Part shown: positions 50,620 through 58,071 of the stretch, piece by piece
How the letters are laid out: each line of letters opens with the position of its first letter
Numbering within the stretch: the stretch's first letter is position 1
Assembly (NCBI RefSeq): GCF_013204885.1
Contig: NZ_JABMKX010000001.1
Location: 477,284 to 541,283, forward strand
Length of the DNA stretch: 64,000 nt
From: Paenibacillus tritici
Lineage (GTDB): Bacteria; Bacillota; Bacilli; Paenibacillales; Paenibacillaceae
Reading direction: 5' to 3'
Position numbers and translations under genes: made by a program
Notes under the pieces: model-generated
The model's input: the letters and a program-made list of their open reading frames with translations, nothing else
Told to the model about the DNA's origin: nothing
Database searches by the model: none

Positions 50620-51648
50620 ATGAAAACAACCGGAGCAGCGATTATAGGCTGCGGCGCGATTGCTCCGCTGCATGCCAGAGCTATTGCTTCCATAGAGGAT
50701 GCGCGGCTGGTTACCGTAGTGGACAGTGATCCCGTTCAGGCAGCACAGTCCGCTCAGGATTATGGATGTGAAGGCTTGACGGATTACAGAGAGCTGCTGG
50801 AGCGGCCCGATATCCATATTGTCCATGTGTGCACGCCCCATCATCAGCATGCCGGAATGGCGGTTGAACTCCTCAACGCGGGCAAACATGTGTTAACAGA
50901 GAAGCCCATGGCGCTGGATGTGCCTTCGGCCCGCCTGATGCAGGCGGCTGCGGAGAAGGCTGCGGGCCAGCTTGGCGTAGTCTTCCAGAACCGCTATAAT
51001 GAACCTTCGGTCCGAATCAAGGAAGTGATAGATTCCGGCAGCCTGGGCAATCTCCTCTGCATGAAGGGCGTGGTGACCTGGACCCGGAGTGAGGAGTACT
51101 ATACGAATAGCAGCTGGAGAGGCCGCTGGGCTACTGAAGGCGGCGGGGTATTGATCAACCAGGCGATCCATACTCTCGATCTGCTGCAATGGTTCGGCGG
51201 CGGTGACCTGTTAAGCGTGAAGGGCAGTGTTACAACCGATGTACTGAATGAGGTGATTGAGGTGGAGGACACGGCCCATGCCTGCATCGACTTCAAGAAT
51301 AAGGTGCGCGGTCTCTTTTACGGGACCAATGCTTATCAGGTCAATTCCCCGGTTGAGCTGGAGCTGGTCTTCGAGCAAGGAACGCTGCAGCAGCGCAGGG
51401 ACAGCCTCTATCTGTGGAAGGATGGCCTGGAGACGCTGCTCTGCGAGCCGCAGACCGCCAGCACAGGCGGTAAGTCCTACTGGGGAAGCGGGCATTCACG
51501 GTTAATTCATGATTTCTATGCCCACATCCGCGAAGGTCGCAGGTTCTGGATTGACGGGTCCGAGGGAATCAAAGCCCTGGAGCTGATTGCAGAGATCTAC
51601 AAGTCCTCGGGGAGCCGGAATCGGGTCCCGCAGGCACAGCATTCATAG
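50620..51648 (+). CDS. Gfo/Idh/MocA family oxidoreductase
   Basis: 342 aa from the ATG at 50620 (GGAAGGTGG 5-6 bp upstream; a GTG at 50611 is inside that site). Rossmann loop IIGCGAIAPLHARAIAS (about residue 8), EKP motif VLTEKPMALD (about residue 91) and helix GGGVLINQAIHTLDLLQW (about residue 170), which are all canonical. Last gene of the AraC-controlled run. Four enzymes of the same kind in one operon point to sequential oxidation, isomerisation and reduction of a sugar or cyclitol. Confidence 0.9.
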   Translation: MKTTGAAIIGCGAIAPLHARAIASIEDARLVTVVDSDPVQAAQSAQDYGCEGLTDYRELLERPDIHIVHVCTPHHQHAGMAVELLNAGKHVLTEKPMALDVPSARLMQAAAEKAAGQLGVVFQNRYNEPSVRIKEVIDSGSLGNLLCMKGVVTWTRSEEYYTNSSWRGRWATEGGGVLINQAIHTLDLLQWFGGGDLLSVKGSVTTDVLNEVIEVEDTAHACIDFKNKVRGLFYGTNAYQVNSPVELELVFEQGTLQQRRDSLYLWKDGLETLLCEPQTASTGGKSYWGSGHSRLIHDFYAHIREGRRFWIDGSEGIKALELIAEIYKSSGSRNRVPQAQHS

Positions 51649-51743
51649 TACGGACGCTGCCGCAATAGGCTGTCTCTTTTGCAGAATAGCTGCTTAAGGG
51701 ATAGCCTTATTTGCGTTATAGGGCCGTAAGGAATGATCCGCTC

Positions 51744-52301
51744 TTACACCTTGATGGCCAGCCAGCAGGATTCAATGGTCTGCTGGATCTGATGCTCATT
51801 GAGGGGGTATTTTCCATTCAAGTAGCCTTTAATCACAGCGCTCAATATTCCGGAGATTAACTGGCAGCATAGCGTAATATTCATTTCCCGGATGATGCCC
51901 TGGCGTTGGCCTTCTTCAATAATCGAGATGATCTCTAAGGTTGGCGGGTCAGGCGTGTTGCGCAGAATCTCGGAAATATAGGGGGAGGAGCAGTAGTTCT
52001 CTGTAAATTCAACTTCCTTGGGGTATTGAAGGGAATAGTTGGCAGAATTCTTCAGGATGCTCTTTACCCGCTCATAGATCGTTAAGCCGGGGTTATATCC
52101 GTTCATGATGAACTCACTTTTATGTATGCGGATGTTATGGTACAGCTCATTAACCAGTTGCTCTTTGTTCTCGAAGTAGTGATAGAAGGTGCTGGAGCCG
52201 ACATTGGCTCTTTTGAAGATTTTGGCGAAGGTTACGGATTGTAAGCCTTCTTCAGTGATTAAATCTAACGTGGCCTGTAGAATATCATTGCGTTTACCCA
52301 T
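51744..52301 (-). CDS. TetR family transcriptional regulator
   Basis: 185 aa from the ATG at 52301 (GAGGTG 5-6 bp upstream). N-terminal helix-turn-helix: ILQATLDLITEEGLQSVTFA followed by KIFKRANVGSSTFYHYFENK (residues about 6-46). The C-terminal ligand domain is unremarkable (CQLISGILSAVIKGYLNGKY). It is divergent from a second, unrelated TetR gene at 52472, and no structural gene is attached. Target unknown. Confidence 0.88.
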   Translation of the reverse strand: MGKRNDILQATLDLITEEGLQSVTFAKIFKRANVGSSTFYHYFENKEQLVNELYHNIRIHKSEFIMNGYNPGLTIYERVKSILKNSANYSLQYPKEVEFTENYCSSPYISEILRNTPDPPTLEIISIIEEGQRQGIIREMNITLCCQLISGILSAVIKGYLNGKYPLNEHQIQQTIESCWLAIKV

Positions 52302-52410
52302 CACTACACCTCATTGCCGGAAATCAAATCTATAAAATGGTACAACTTTTGATAAATATTGTCAATTGTAGAATGAAAAACTCTAATAGCCTGTCCCTGA
52401 GAGGCAAGCA

Positions 52411-52440
52411 TTGACAGAGGGTGAAGCTATATGTGATAAT
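52411..52440 (+). promoter_or_regulatory. Sigma-A promoter of the second TetR gene
   Basis: TTGACA at 52411-52416 and GATAAT at 52435-52440 (18-bp spacer), with a TG two bases before the -10 (extended -10). Confidence 0.65.
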
Positions 52441-52442
52441 TG

Positions 52443-52458
52443 CCTGACGATCGTCAGG
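52443..52458. promoter_or_regulatory. Candidate TetR operator, perfect palindrome
   Basis: CCTGACGATCGTCAGG is a perfect 16-bp palindrome just after the -10 box, so it covers the probable start of transcription and touches the ribosome site. Self-repression by the TetR protein at 52472 is the natural reading. Confidence 0.65.
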
Positions 52459-52471
52459 GAGGGTGTGAGAA

Positions 52472-53056
52472 ATGACTGCTAACGCGATTCTGGGGGCTGC
52501 CTGTTCACAATTCGCCGAGAAGGGCTTTGAAGGAGCTTCGCTGGCCGGTATTGCCCGGGCGGTAGGGATTAAGAAGCAATCCATCGCTACCTATTTTGCC
52601 AAAAAAGAGGATTTGTTCCTAGCTGCGTTTCACGAAATGGCCCGGCATTATTATGAATTCCTAGAGCGGTTGTACACTGAATTCAGGGATATACCTGTGG
52701 AGATAAGACTACGCGAGATCGTGTACAAGAATTATTATTACAGGATGGAGCAGCCGGTGCTGACGGCCTTTTACAAAATGGCGGTGCAGTTCCCCCCGCC
52801 GTTCTTCCGTGACGTACTGGGAGAGCAGATTGCCTTAATGGAGCAGCAGTCTGCCGGATTGTACCGGAGTATTTTTGAAGAGGGTATGCGGGCCGGAGTG
52901 ATCAGGCAGCAGCAGGCGGACAGTCTGCTCTCGGCTTATTATTGCTTGCTGGACGGGATAGCGATGCAGATGTTTTTTTATTCACAGGAGAAATTTGAAC
53001 AGCGGCTAGGGGATATCTGGGGAATCTTCTGGGCGGGTATTAAGCAGCCGGAATAA
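52472..53056 (+). CDS. TetR family transcriptional regulator
   Basis: 194 aa. Helix-turn-helix: ILGAACSQFAEKGFEGASLA followed by GIARAVGIKKQSIATYFAKK (residues about 5-45). The ligand domain includes LREIVYKNYYYRMEQPVLTA. GGAGGG is upstream of the ATG and overlaps the palindrome. A GNAT acetyltransferase gene follows by 17 bp and is likely in the same operon. Confidence 0.9.
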   Translation: MTANAILGAACSQFAEKGFEGASLAGIARAVGIKKQSIATYFAKKEDLFLAAFHEMARHYYEFLERLYTEFRDIPVEIRLREIVYKNYYYRMEQPVLTAFYKMAVQFPPPFFRDVLGEQIALMEQQSAGLYRSIFEEGMRAGVIRQQQADSLLSAYYCLLDGIAMQMFFYSQEKFEQRLGDIWGIFWAGIKQPE

Positions 53057-53073
53057 GGAGAGGGAGAGAACAA

Positions 53074-53508
53074 ATGCGGATAGAATATGTTAAGGATGAT
53101 GCGGGTTTGCAGAAGGCGTTCAGCATCAGGCGGGAAGTGTTCGTGGAGGAGCAGGGGGTTCCCTTGGCCGATGAATTCGATCAATACGAGACACTGGCGG
53201 AGCATATCCTGCTGTTCCAGGAGGATGCGGATTCGCCGGTAGGGACCGCCAGGCTAAGAGCTGTAGACGGATGGGCCAAGCTGGAACGGATCTGTCTGCT
53301 GGCCCCGTACCGCAAGAGCGGATTAGGCTCGGTAATCATCGGCACACTGGAGAAGATGGCCGCTGAACGGGGTCTCCGCCAAGCCAAGCTCCATGGGCAG
53401 AAGCAGGCCGAAGGCTTTTATCAGAAGCTGGGTTATGAGACTGCCTCTTCTGTCTTCATGGAAGATGGAATTCCACATGTGCTGATGGTCAAAGACTTGC
53501 AGGCCTAA
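53074..53508 (+). CDS. GNAT N-acetyltransferase (YjcF-like)
   Basis: 144 aa GNAT-fold protein. The acetyl-CoA loop is CLLAPYRKSGLGSVIIGTLE (Q/RxxGxG/A-type, about residue 76). The N-terminal region FSIRREVFVEEQGVPLADEF matches the YjcF/ElaA group, and the C-terminal GFYQKLGYETASSVFMEDGI is the usual last strand. Start has AGGGAGAG upstream. It is co-transcribed with the TetR gene. The acceptor molecule is unknown. Confidence 0.88.
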   Translation: MRIEYVKDDAGLQKAFSIRREVFVEEQGVPLADEFDQYETLAEHILLFQEDADSPVGTARLRAVDGWAKLERICLLAPYRKSGLGSVIIGTLEKMAAERGLRQAKLHGQKQAEGFYQKLGYETASSVFMEDGIPHVLMVKDLQA

Positions 53509-53599
53509 CGGCTCCAATTGACTTTATAAACATTTGGCTTTATCTTCAATAGTGTTCATTAAGATCAGCAGACGCGAGACAGGGAGAGGGAGTAAGACA

Positions 53600-54112
53600 A
53601 TGGAACAGGCAATGTTCGCCGGAGGCTGCTTCTGGTGCATGGTAACACCGTTTGAAGAGCTTCCCGGGATTCACGGTATTGTATCAGGATACGCCGGAGG
53701 AACGATAGAGAACCCCACCTATGAACAGGTGAAGACAGGAACGACGGGTCACTACGAGGTGGTGCAGATCACTTACGATCCGGAGCTATTCCCATATGAG
53801 CGGCTGCTGGAGCTGTTCTGGCCGCAGATTGATCCGACCGATGACGGCGGACAGTTCCAGGACCGTGGAACACAGTACCGCACAGCAGTATTCTATTATA
53901 ATGAACAGCAGCGGCTGGCTGCGCTGGCTTCCCGGGAGCAGGTGGCGGTTAGCGGCAGATTTGAGCTTCCGGTGGTGACGGAGATTCTGCCTGCGTCTCA
54001 TTTTTATCCGGCCGAGGACTATCATCAGGACTATCACAAGAAGAACCCGAAGCATTATAAAGAGGACCGTGAGCAGTCCGGGCGGGATACCTTTATTTCG
54101 CAGCACTGGTAG
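53600..54112 (+). CDS. msrA: peptide-methionine (S)-S-oxide reductase
   Basis: Repairs oxidised methionine; 170 aa from the ATG at 53600 (GGGAGAGGGAGT upstream). The catalytic Cys is in FAGGCFWCMVTPFEELPG (residues 7-24), followed by GIVSGYAGGTIENPTYEQV and the substrate-site Glu/Tyr in the DGGQFQDRGTQYRTAVFYYN block (about residue 80). HQDYHKKNPKHY is near the end. The MsrB domain found fused in some Firmicutes is absent. A terminator follows. Confidence 0.95.
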   Translation: MEQAMFAGGCFWCMVTPFEELPGIHGIVSGYAGGTIENPTYEQVKTGTTGHYEVVQITYDPELFPYERLLELFWPQIDPTDDGGQFQDRGTQYRTAVFYYNEQQRLAALASREQVAVSGRFELPVVTEILPASHFYPAEDYHQDYHKKNPKHYKEDREQSGRDTFISQHW

Positions 54113-54138
54113 AAGCGATTGCGGAATATGGAACGAAG

Positions 54139-54184
54139 AAAAGCCTATAACCACCTGATGTCTGGGGATTATGGGCTTTTTGTT
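54139..54184 (+). terminator. Rho-independent terminator after msrA
   Basis: AAAGCCTATAA pairs with TTATGGGCTTT with one unpaired base across a loop of about 19 bp, followed by T. It is 25 bp after the stop. Confidence 0.7.
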
Positions 54185-54260
54185 ATTTTCGCAGCATAAA
54201 ACCAAAATATGGGAACCTAAATCCGAAATTCCAAGCCTACTAAATGGAGAAAAGCGCTAC

Positions 54261-54286
54261 TATAATGATAGTTGTAAACGCATACA
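54261..54286 (+). promoter_or_regulatory. -10 box and cre-like site of the glucanase gene
   Basis: TATAAT at 54261-54266, then TGTAAACGCATACA at 54273-54286, one mismatch from TGWAANCGNTNWCA. The site covers the likely transcription start, the classic place for CcpA repression. No good -35 is seen. The rest of 54185-54430 holds no other recognisable element. Confidence 0.55.
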
Positions 54287-54430
54287 TTAATAGGCAATTC
54301 TGGCTCTTATCCGGAGGAAAGGAGGGAAGGTCTCAGAGAGGCAGCTACTGAATACTGAACGGCCGTTAGCTTCCTGTGGTTCAAGGTAATAATTACAGCA
54401 GTACCACTATAATTCAGGAGGAATATGATG

Positions 54431-55801
54431 ATGCCCAAAAAATGGCGTATGTCCATGCTTGTGTTCGTGCTTCTGCTCTCCTGCCTGCCCATGTTTGGCT
54501 CCAAGGCTGCCGCCGCCGATTATACCCAAGGGGTAGAACTGTCGGGCACTACAGCGACGATCTGGTTCAAATCTTCAGTGAGTACCAGTTGGACCGATGT
54601 GCATTATAAAGTCAACTCCGGGACACAGCTCAATTACCGCATGACCTATAACAGCAGCAAAGCCCGTTATGAGCAGGCGGTAACCGGCGTTGCAAGCAGC
54701 ACAGCGCTTAGCTATTTCTTCACCTACAACAACGGAACCCCGGCCTATGATACCGGATGGTTCACCTATACTGCGGGAACAGCGCCGACTGCATCACCTA
54801 CTACACCGCCTTCCGGTTCTTCCGGCTCGATCTATTCCATTGCCGCCTCTTCAATTCCAACCCCGCCGAGTGGAGCCGTGTCCGTCAAGGTCATGAACGG
54901 AACGGGCGGAGCCTACCCCGACAACCAGATATATTGGGGTGTGATCGGGATCAATCCGGTCAATGGCAAATGGAGTTATCTGGATCTCAGCGGCAATCTG
55001 GTACCCATCTCCAATGCGCTTAATAATGCCTCCGGCCATCTGACCAAGAACGGGGTTAACTATGCCAACATCTATCACACAATCAACCAGGCTTCCTGGG
55101 TCACTCTGCCCAAAATCACCTCCGGCCGCATGTTCCTTAGTGTAGGCACGCCGCTGTACATCAAGACTTATGATGACGGCTTTGCCGGGCCGGATATTGA
55201 TAACCCGACCGATCCTAACCGTAATCTCTATTTCGACTTCGTTGAATTCACCGTGGATGCTACAGGCTATCACGGCAATACGACCCGCGTAGATGCCTTC
55301 GGCTTCCCGATTCAGCACCGGCTGGTCGGCCTGTCGGGCGGCTATGATAAGACCGTAGGCGAGCTGGAATCAGAGACACGCGCCGGAATTTTCAGCAAAT
55401 ACCAGAATGAAGTACCTGCCGCTTTCAAATCACTGGGTACCGATCAGGCGCCTTACCGGATTATCGCTCCGGTCCATGGATCGTTTAGAGCCGGAGGGGC
55501 CAACGCGAATTACTTCGCAGGTTATTCCAGCTACAGCACCCAGGATATTCTGCGCAATGACGGTTCGCTAATTGATGCCGCTACTTCCGCAGCGATCAAC
55601 CGCCATGTCTACACCACTAGTAACTGGAACAACGTAGCGAACTATTACAATGCGGCTCCCGCCAACTTTTATGCAAAATTCTGGCATGACCACAGCATCA
55701 GTGGCTTAGCCTACGGCTTCCCGTATGACGATGTTAACGGCCAGGCAGCCTATCTGGAAGTCGGTGATCCCAAAGGCCTGATTATCCGCGTGGCCTGGTA
55801 A
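54431..55801 (+). CDS. secreted beta-1,3-glucanase, CBM56-GH64 type
   Basis: 456 aa from the ATG at 54431, the one of three consecutive ATGs that lies 9 bp after GGAGG. A Sec signal peptide comes first (MLVFVLLLSCLPMFGSKAAA). The first domain (residues about 30-110) has the CBM56-like pattern ATIWFKSSVSTSWTDVHYKV and ALSYFFTYNNGTPAYDTGWF, then a Thr/Pro/Ser linker. The GH64 catalytic part follows (VKVMNGTGGAYPDNQIYWGV, YFDFVEFTVD, DAFGFPIQHRLVG, FWHDHSISGLAYGFPYDDVN), with conserved Glu/Asp in the FVEFTVD region. It degrades extracellular beta-1,3-glucan such as curdlan or fungal wall. The last 20 bp overlap the convergent gene. Confidence 0.88.
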   Translation: MPKKWRMSMLVFVLLLSCLPMFGSKAAAADYTQGVELSGTTATIWFKSSVSTSWTDVHYKVNSGTQLNYRMTYNSSKARYEQAVTGVASSTALSYFFTYNNGTPAYDTGWFTYTAGTAPTASPTTPPSGSSGSIYSIAASSIPTPPSGAVSVKVMNGTGGAYPDNQIYWGVIGINPVNGKWSYLDLSGNLVPISNALNNASGHLTKNGVNYANIYHTINQASWVTLPKITSGRMFLSVGTPLYIKTYDDGFAGPDIDNPTDPNRNLYFDFVEFTVDATGYHGNTTRVDAFGFPIQHRLVGLSGGYDKTVGELESETRAGIFSKYQNEVPAAFKSLGTDQAPYRIIAPVHGSFRAGGANANYFAGYSSYSTQDILRNDGSLIDAATSAAINRHVYTTSNWNNVANYYNAAPANFYAKFWHDHSISGLAYGFPYDDVNGQAAYLEVGDPKGLIIRVAW

Positions 55802-56837
55802 GCATGGAGCCGATGGCTTCAAGTAACGCAGCTTCCTCAATTAACAGCAAATGAGGGATATCGTGTAGAGAGCCGGTCCTGAATATAAGCAGGCTGCCGA
55901 CTCTCTCACACGATTGAAGCTGGGAATACAGAGAAGGATCATCATCCAGCGAAGGGAAAACCACACTCGCAGGCACAGGCTCATATCCGGCAAAAGCCCA
56001 TTCACCGATTCGTTCCATCGTTTCAGGATCAAACCAAAAGAACCGCTCATTCGTATTTTGCGTGATGACTTGACCGTTCTGAAGATAGAGCATGCCATAC
56101 CCCGGATAATTGTCTTCTTCCTCATACTCATCATCGTACTCCCCATCGTTAAGGCCCTGTTCCTGTAGCAGCTCCAAGGCTGGATAGGAGAAACAGGCAT
56201 ACACCTGCGCATCATTCTCCAAGGTGAACAGCTGACTGCCGTCAGGATGCCAAGCGGGTGAGAGATAACATCTATGCGGGAACATCTCCCGGCTGCATAA
56301 CCCGTCCTGCTGAATAGACAATTCATACACGGATATACCATCCTGACCGGCCGCAAGCTCCAGCGTTACAGCATCCGACCCGGGGATATCCATCAGCCGC
56401 AGGGCGCTGTCACCGAAGGGATCTTGCAAGTCTAGGGAATGTGCCAACGTTCCGTCCCCGCTATGAAACACCGAAATCCGCAGATTTTCTTCATCCAGCC
56501 TATCTACAGACCAGATTAGACCCCCATCACGCGAGAAAAGAACACATACATACGCCCCGGCTTTGCTCCACAGCAAGCGGCCTGTAAAGTCCCCTGCGCC
56601 CATTGCCGCATCCTCCATGATGAAAGCCGCCAGCTCCTGATCTGGATGGAACGAAAGGGAGTCCAGGTTAAGCGGTTGCAAGTTATAGACCTGTCCGGCT
56701 TCATGGGGCGTTAAGTCCGTATCCAGGCGGTACACTTTGTATTCCTTGTCATATACAACAACTTGAGGTCCGGTATTGTTCCTTGCGGCGTAGTGATAGT
56801 CGCCTATGAGTATTTTGGCGGGATTAAGCAGTATCAT
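55782..56837 (-). CDS. WD/beta-propeller-like protein of unknown function
   Basis: 351 aa from the ATG at 56837 (AGGAGGAAT 7 bp upstream; upstream residues in frame would add a non-homologous hydrophobic run). The sequence has repeated blade-like units, for example LDSLSFHPDQELAAFIMED, SRDGGLIWSVDRLDEENLRI, LSPAWHPDGSQLFTLENDAQ and LQNGQVITQNTNERFFWFDP, with an acidic loop (DGEYDDEYEEEDNY) near residue 245. There is no signal peptide. It may be a cytosolic beta-propeller; no family recognised. It is convergent with the glucanase, which it overlaps at the 3' end by 20 bp. Confidence 0.75.
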   Translation of the reverse strand: MILLNPAKILIGDYHYAARNNTGPQVVVYDKEYKVYRLDTDLTPHEAGQVYNLQPLNLDSLSFHPDQELAAFIMEDAAMGAGDFTGRLLWSKAGAYVCVLFSRDGGLIWSVDRLDEENLRISVFHSGDGTLAHSLDLQDPFGDSALRLMDIPGSDAVTLELAAGQDGISVYELSIQQDGLCSREMFPHRCYLSPAWHPDGSQLFTLENDAQVYACFSYPALELLQEQGLNDGEYDDEYEEEDNYPGYGMLYLQNGQVITQNTNERFFWFDPETMERIGEWAFAGYEPVPASVVFPSLDDDPSLYSQLQSCERVGSLLIFRTGSLHDIPHLLLIEEAALLEAIGSMLTRPRG

Positions 56838-56952
56838 CTTATTCCTCCTGCTCCTTGAATTGCCCTGAATTATAGCATCCTGAGGATGGAAAATAAACAG
56901 GAAGAAAGGTATGATAGATAGCAATTGCACAAGAGGGGAGCATCAGGGAGAG

Positions 56953-57630
56953 ATGAAGGACAGCTTGAAGCATATCTTATTTGATCTGGACGGCACACTG
57001 ACCGATCCCAAGGAAGGCATTACCAAAAGCGTGGAGTATGCGCTTAACCAATTCAGCATCGAGGTGGAGCATCCTGACCTGCTGATTCCGTACATAGGCC
57101 CGCCGCTATATGATTCTTTTATCGAAATTCAGGGCTTCACGGCGGAGGCGGCGGCACAGGCGGTGGAGTTCTACCGGGAGCGTTACCGGACGTTGGGGAT
57201 GTTCGAGAATCATGTCATTCCAGGCATTCCAGAGCTGCTGGAGAGCTTGCGAGCCAAGGGGTTCGAGCTGTATGTGGCGACCTCCAAGCCTATTGTATTC
57301 GCTGAGCAGATTCTCCGGCATTATGAGCTGGACGGGTTCTTCAAGTATGCGGCAGGCAGCAATCTGGATGGTACACGTTCGAAGAAGCGCGAGGTGATTG
57401 AGCATGTGCTGGAGGAGAATAATCTTCTTGCTTCGCAGTCGCTGATGATCGGGGACCGGGAGCATGACATTATCGGGGCAAAAGCCTGCGGTGTAGCTTC
57501 AGTGGGCGTGTTGTTCGGCTATGGTTCCGGGGAGGAATTATCGGCGGCCGGAGCGGATTATATTGCACCTGCGGTGAGTAGTGTGGAGGATATTATCCTG
57601 CGGATACAGAGGAATGAGCTGAACGGATAA
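56953..57630 (+). CDS. HAD-superfamily phosphatase (phosphoglycolate phosphatase-like)
   Basis: 225 aa from the ATG at 56953. Motif 1 LFDLDGTLTDPKEGI (Asp nucleophile at about residue 10), motif 2 VATSKP (about residue 108), motif 3 Lys in KKREVIEHVLEENN (about residue 143), motif 4 MIGDREHDIIGA (about residue 165). Helical cap of the C1 type in between (GPPLYDSF). It is probably a sugar- or glycolate-phosphatase. The gene comes after a run GAGGGGAG 12 bp upstream and overlaps the previous gene's 5' region divergently. Confidence 0.88.
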   Translation: MKDSLKHILFDLDGTLTDPKEGITKSVEYALNQFSIEVEHPDLLIPYIGPPLYDSFIEIQGFTAEAAAQAVEFYRERYRTLGMFENHVIPGIPELLESLRAKGFELYVATSKPIVFAEQILRHYELDGFFKYAAGSNLDGTRSKKREVIEHVLEENNLLASQSLMIGDREHDIIGAKACGVASVGVLFGYGSGEELSAAGADYIAPAVSSVEDIILRIQRNELNG

Positions 57631-57676
57631 GAGCGGTCAATTAGGAAGCGGCTTTCAAGTTTTTTTCTGCGCGGTA

Positions 57677-57706
57677 TTGACTTTTGACGAAGGCCGCGCG
57701 TATTAT
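57677..57706 (+). promoter_or_regulatory. Promoter of the thrS leader
   Basis: TTGACT at 57677-57682 and TATTAT at 57701-57706, spacer 18 bp. The T-box leader would start near 57713. Confidence 0.6.
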
Positions 57707-57712
57707 GTAACC

Positions 57713-58027
57713 AGCAACACTAAACCTAAGGCAATGACCAGAGACAGGATATCCCGTGAGGACTGACCAGAGAGAGAAGTGCAAGGTGCGAGCTTCTTAC
57801 AGAGACCGGCCGGATGTTACCCCTCTATAGCCGTGGCACTGAACCCTCCTGCTGTTAGCGAGGCTGTAAATGTCACCGCCCCATCCCCGTTAACGGATGC
57901 CATGAGGATTGTACTGATCACGTTTCCGCCGAACAGCCGGAGGTGAAGTGACGTATAATCGAATTAGGGTGGAACCACGAGTTTAAGACGCACTCGTCCC
58001 TTTCCGGGATGAGATGCGTTTTTTTGT
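57713..58027 (+). promoter_or_regulatory. T-box leader of thrS
   Basis: A 315-nt leader before threonyl-tRNA synthetase. The T-box core AGGGTGGAACCACG is at 57966-57979. It is followed by the terminator: GCACTC..CCC pairs with GGG..GAGATGC at about 57988-58018, then a run of T. The long 5' part has the Stem I/II features of class I T-boxes (AGAGA-GAAGTG.. and GGTG-type elements). Uncharged tRNA-Thr should bind and favour the antiterminator. I did not assign the specifier codon with certainty. Confidence 0.92.
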
Positions 58028-58071
58028 GTTCACATATACTAATATAAACTCAAGAAATGGAGGCCATAATC

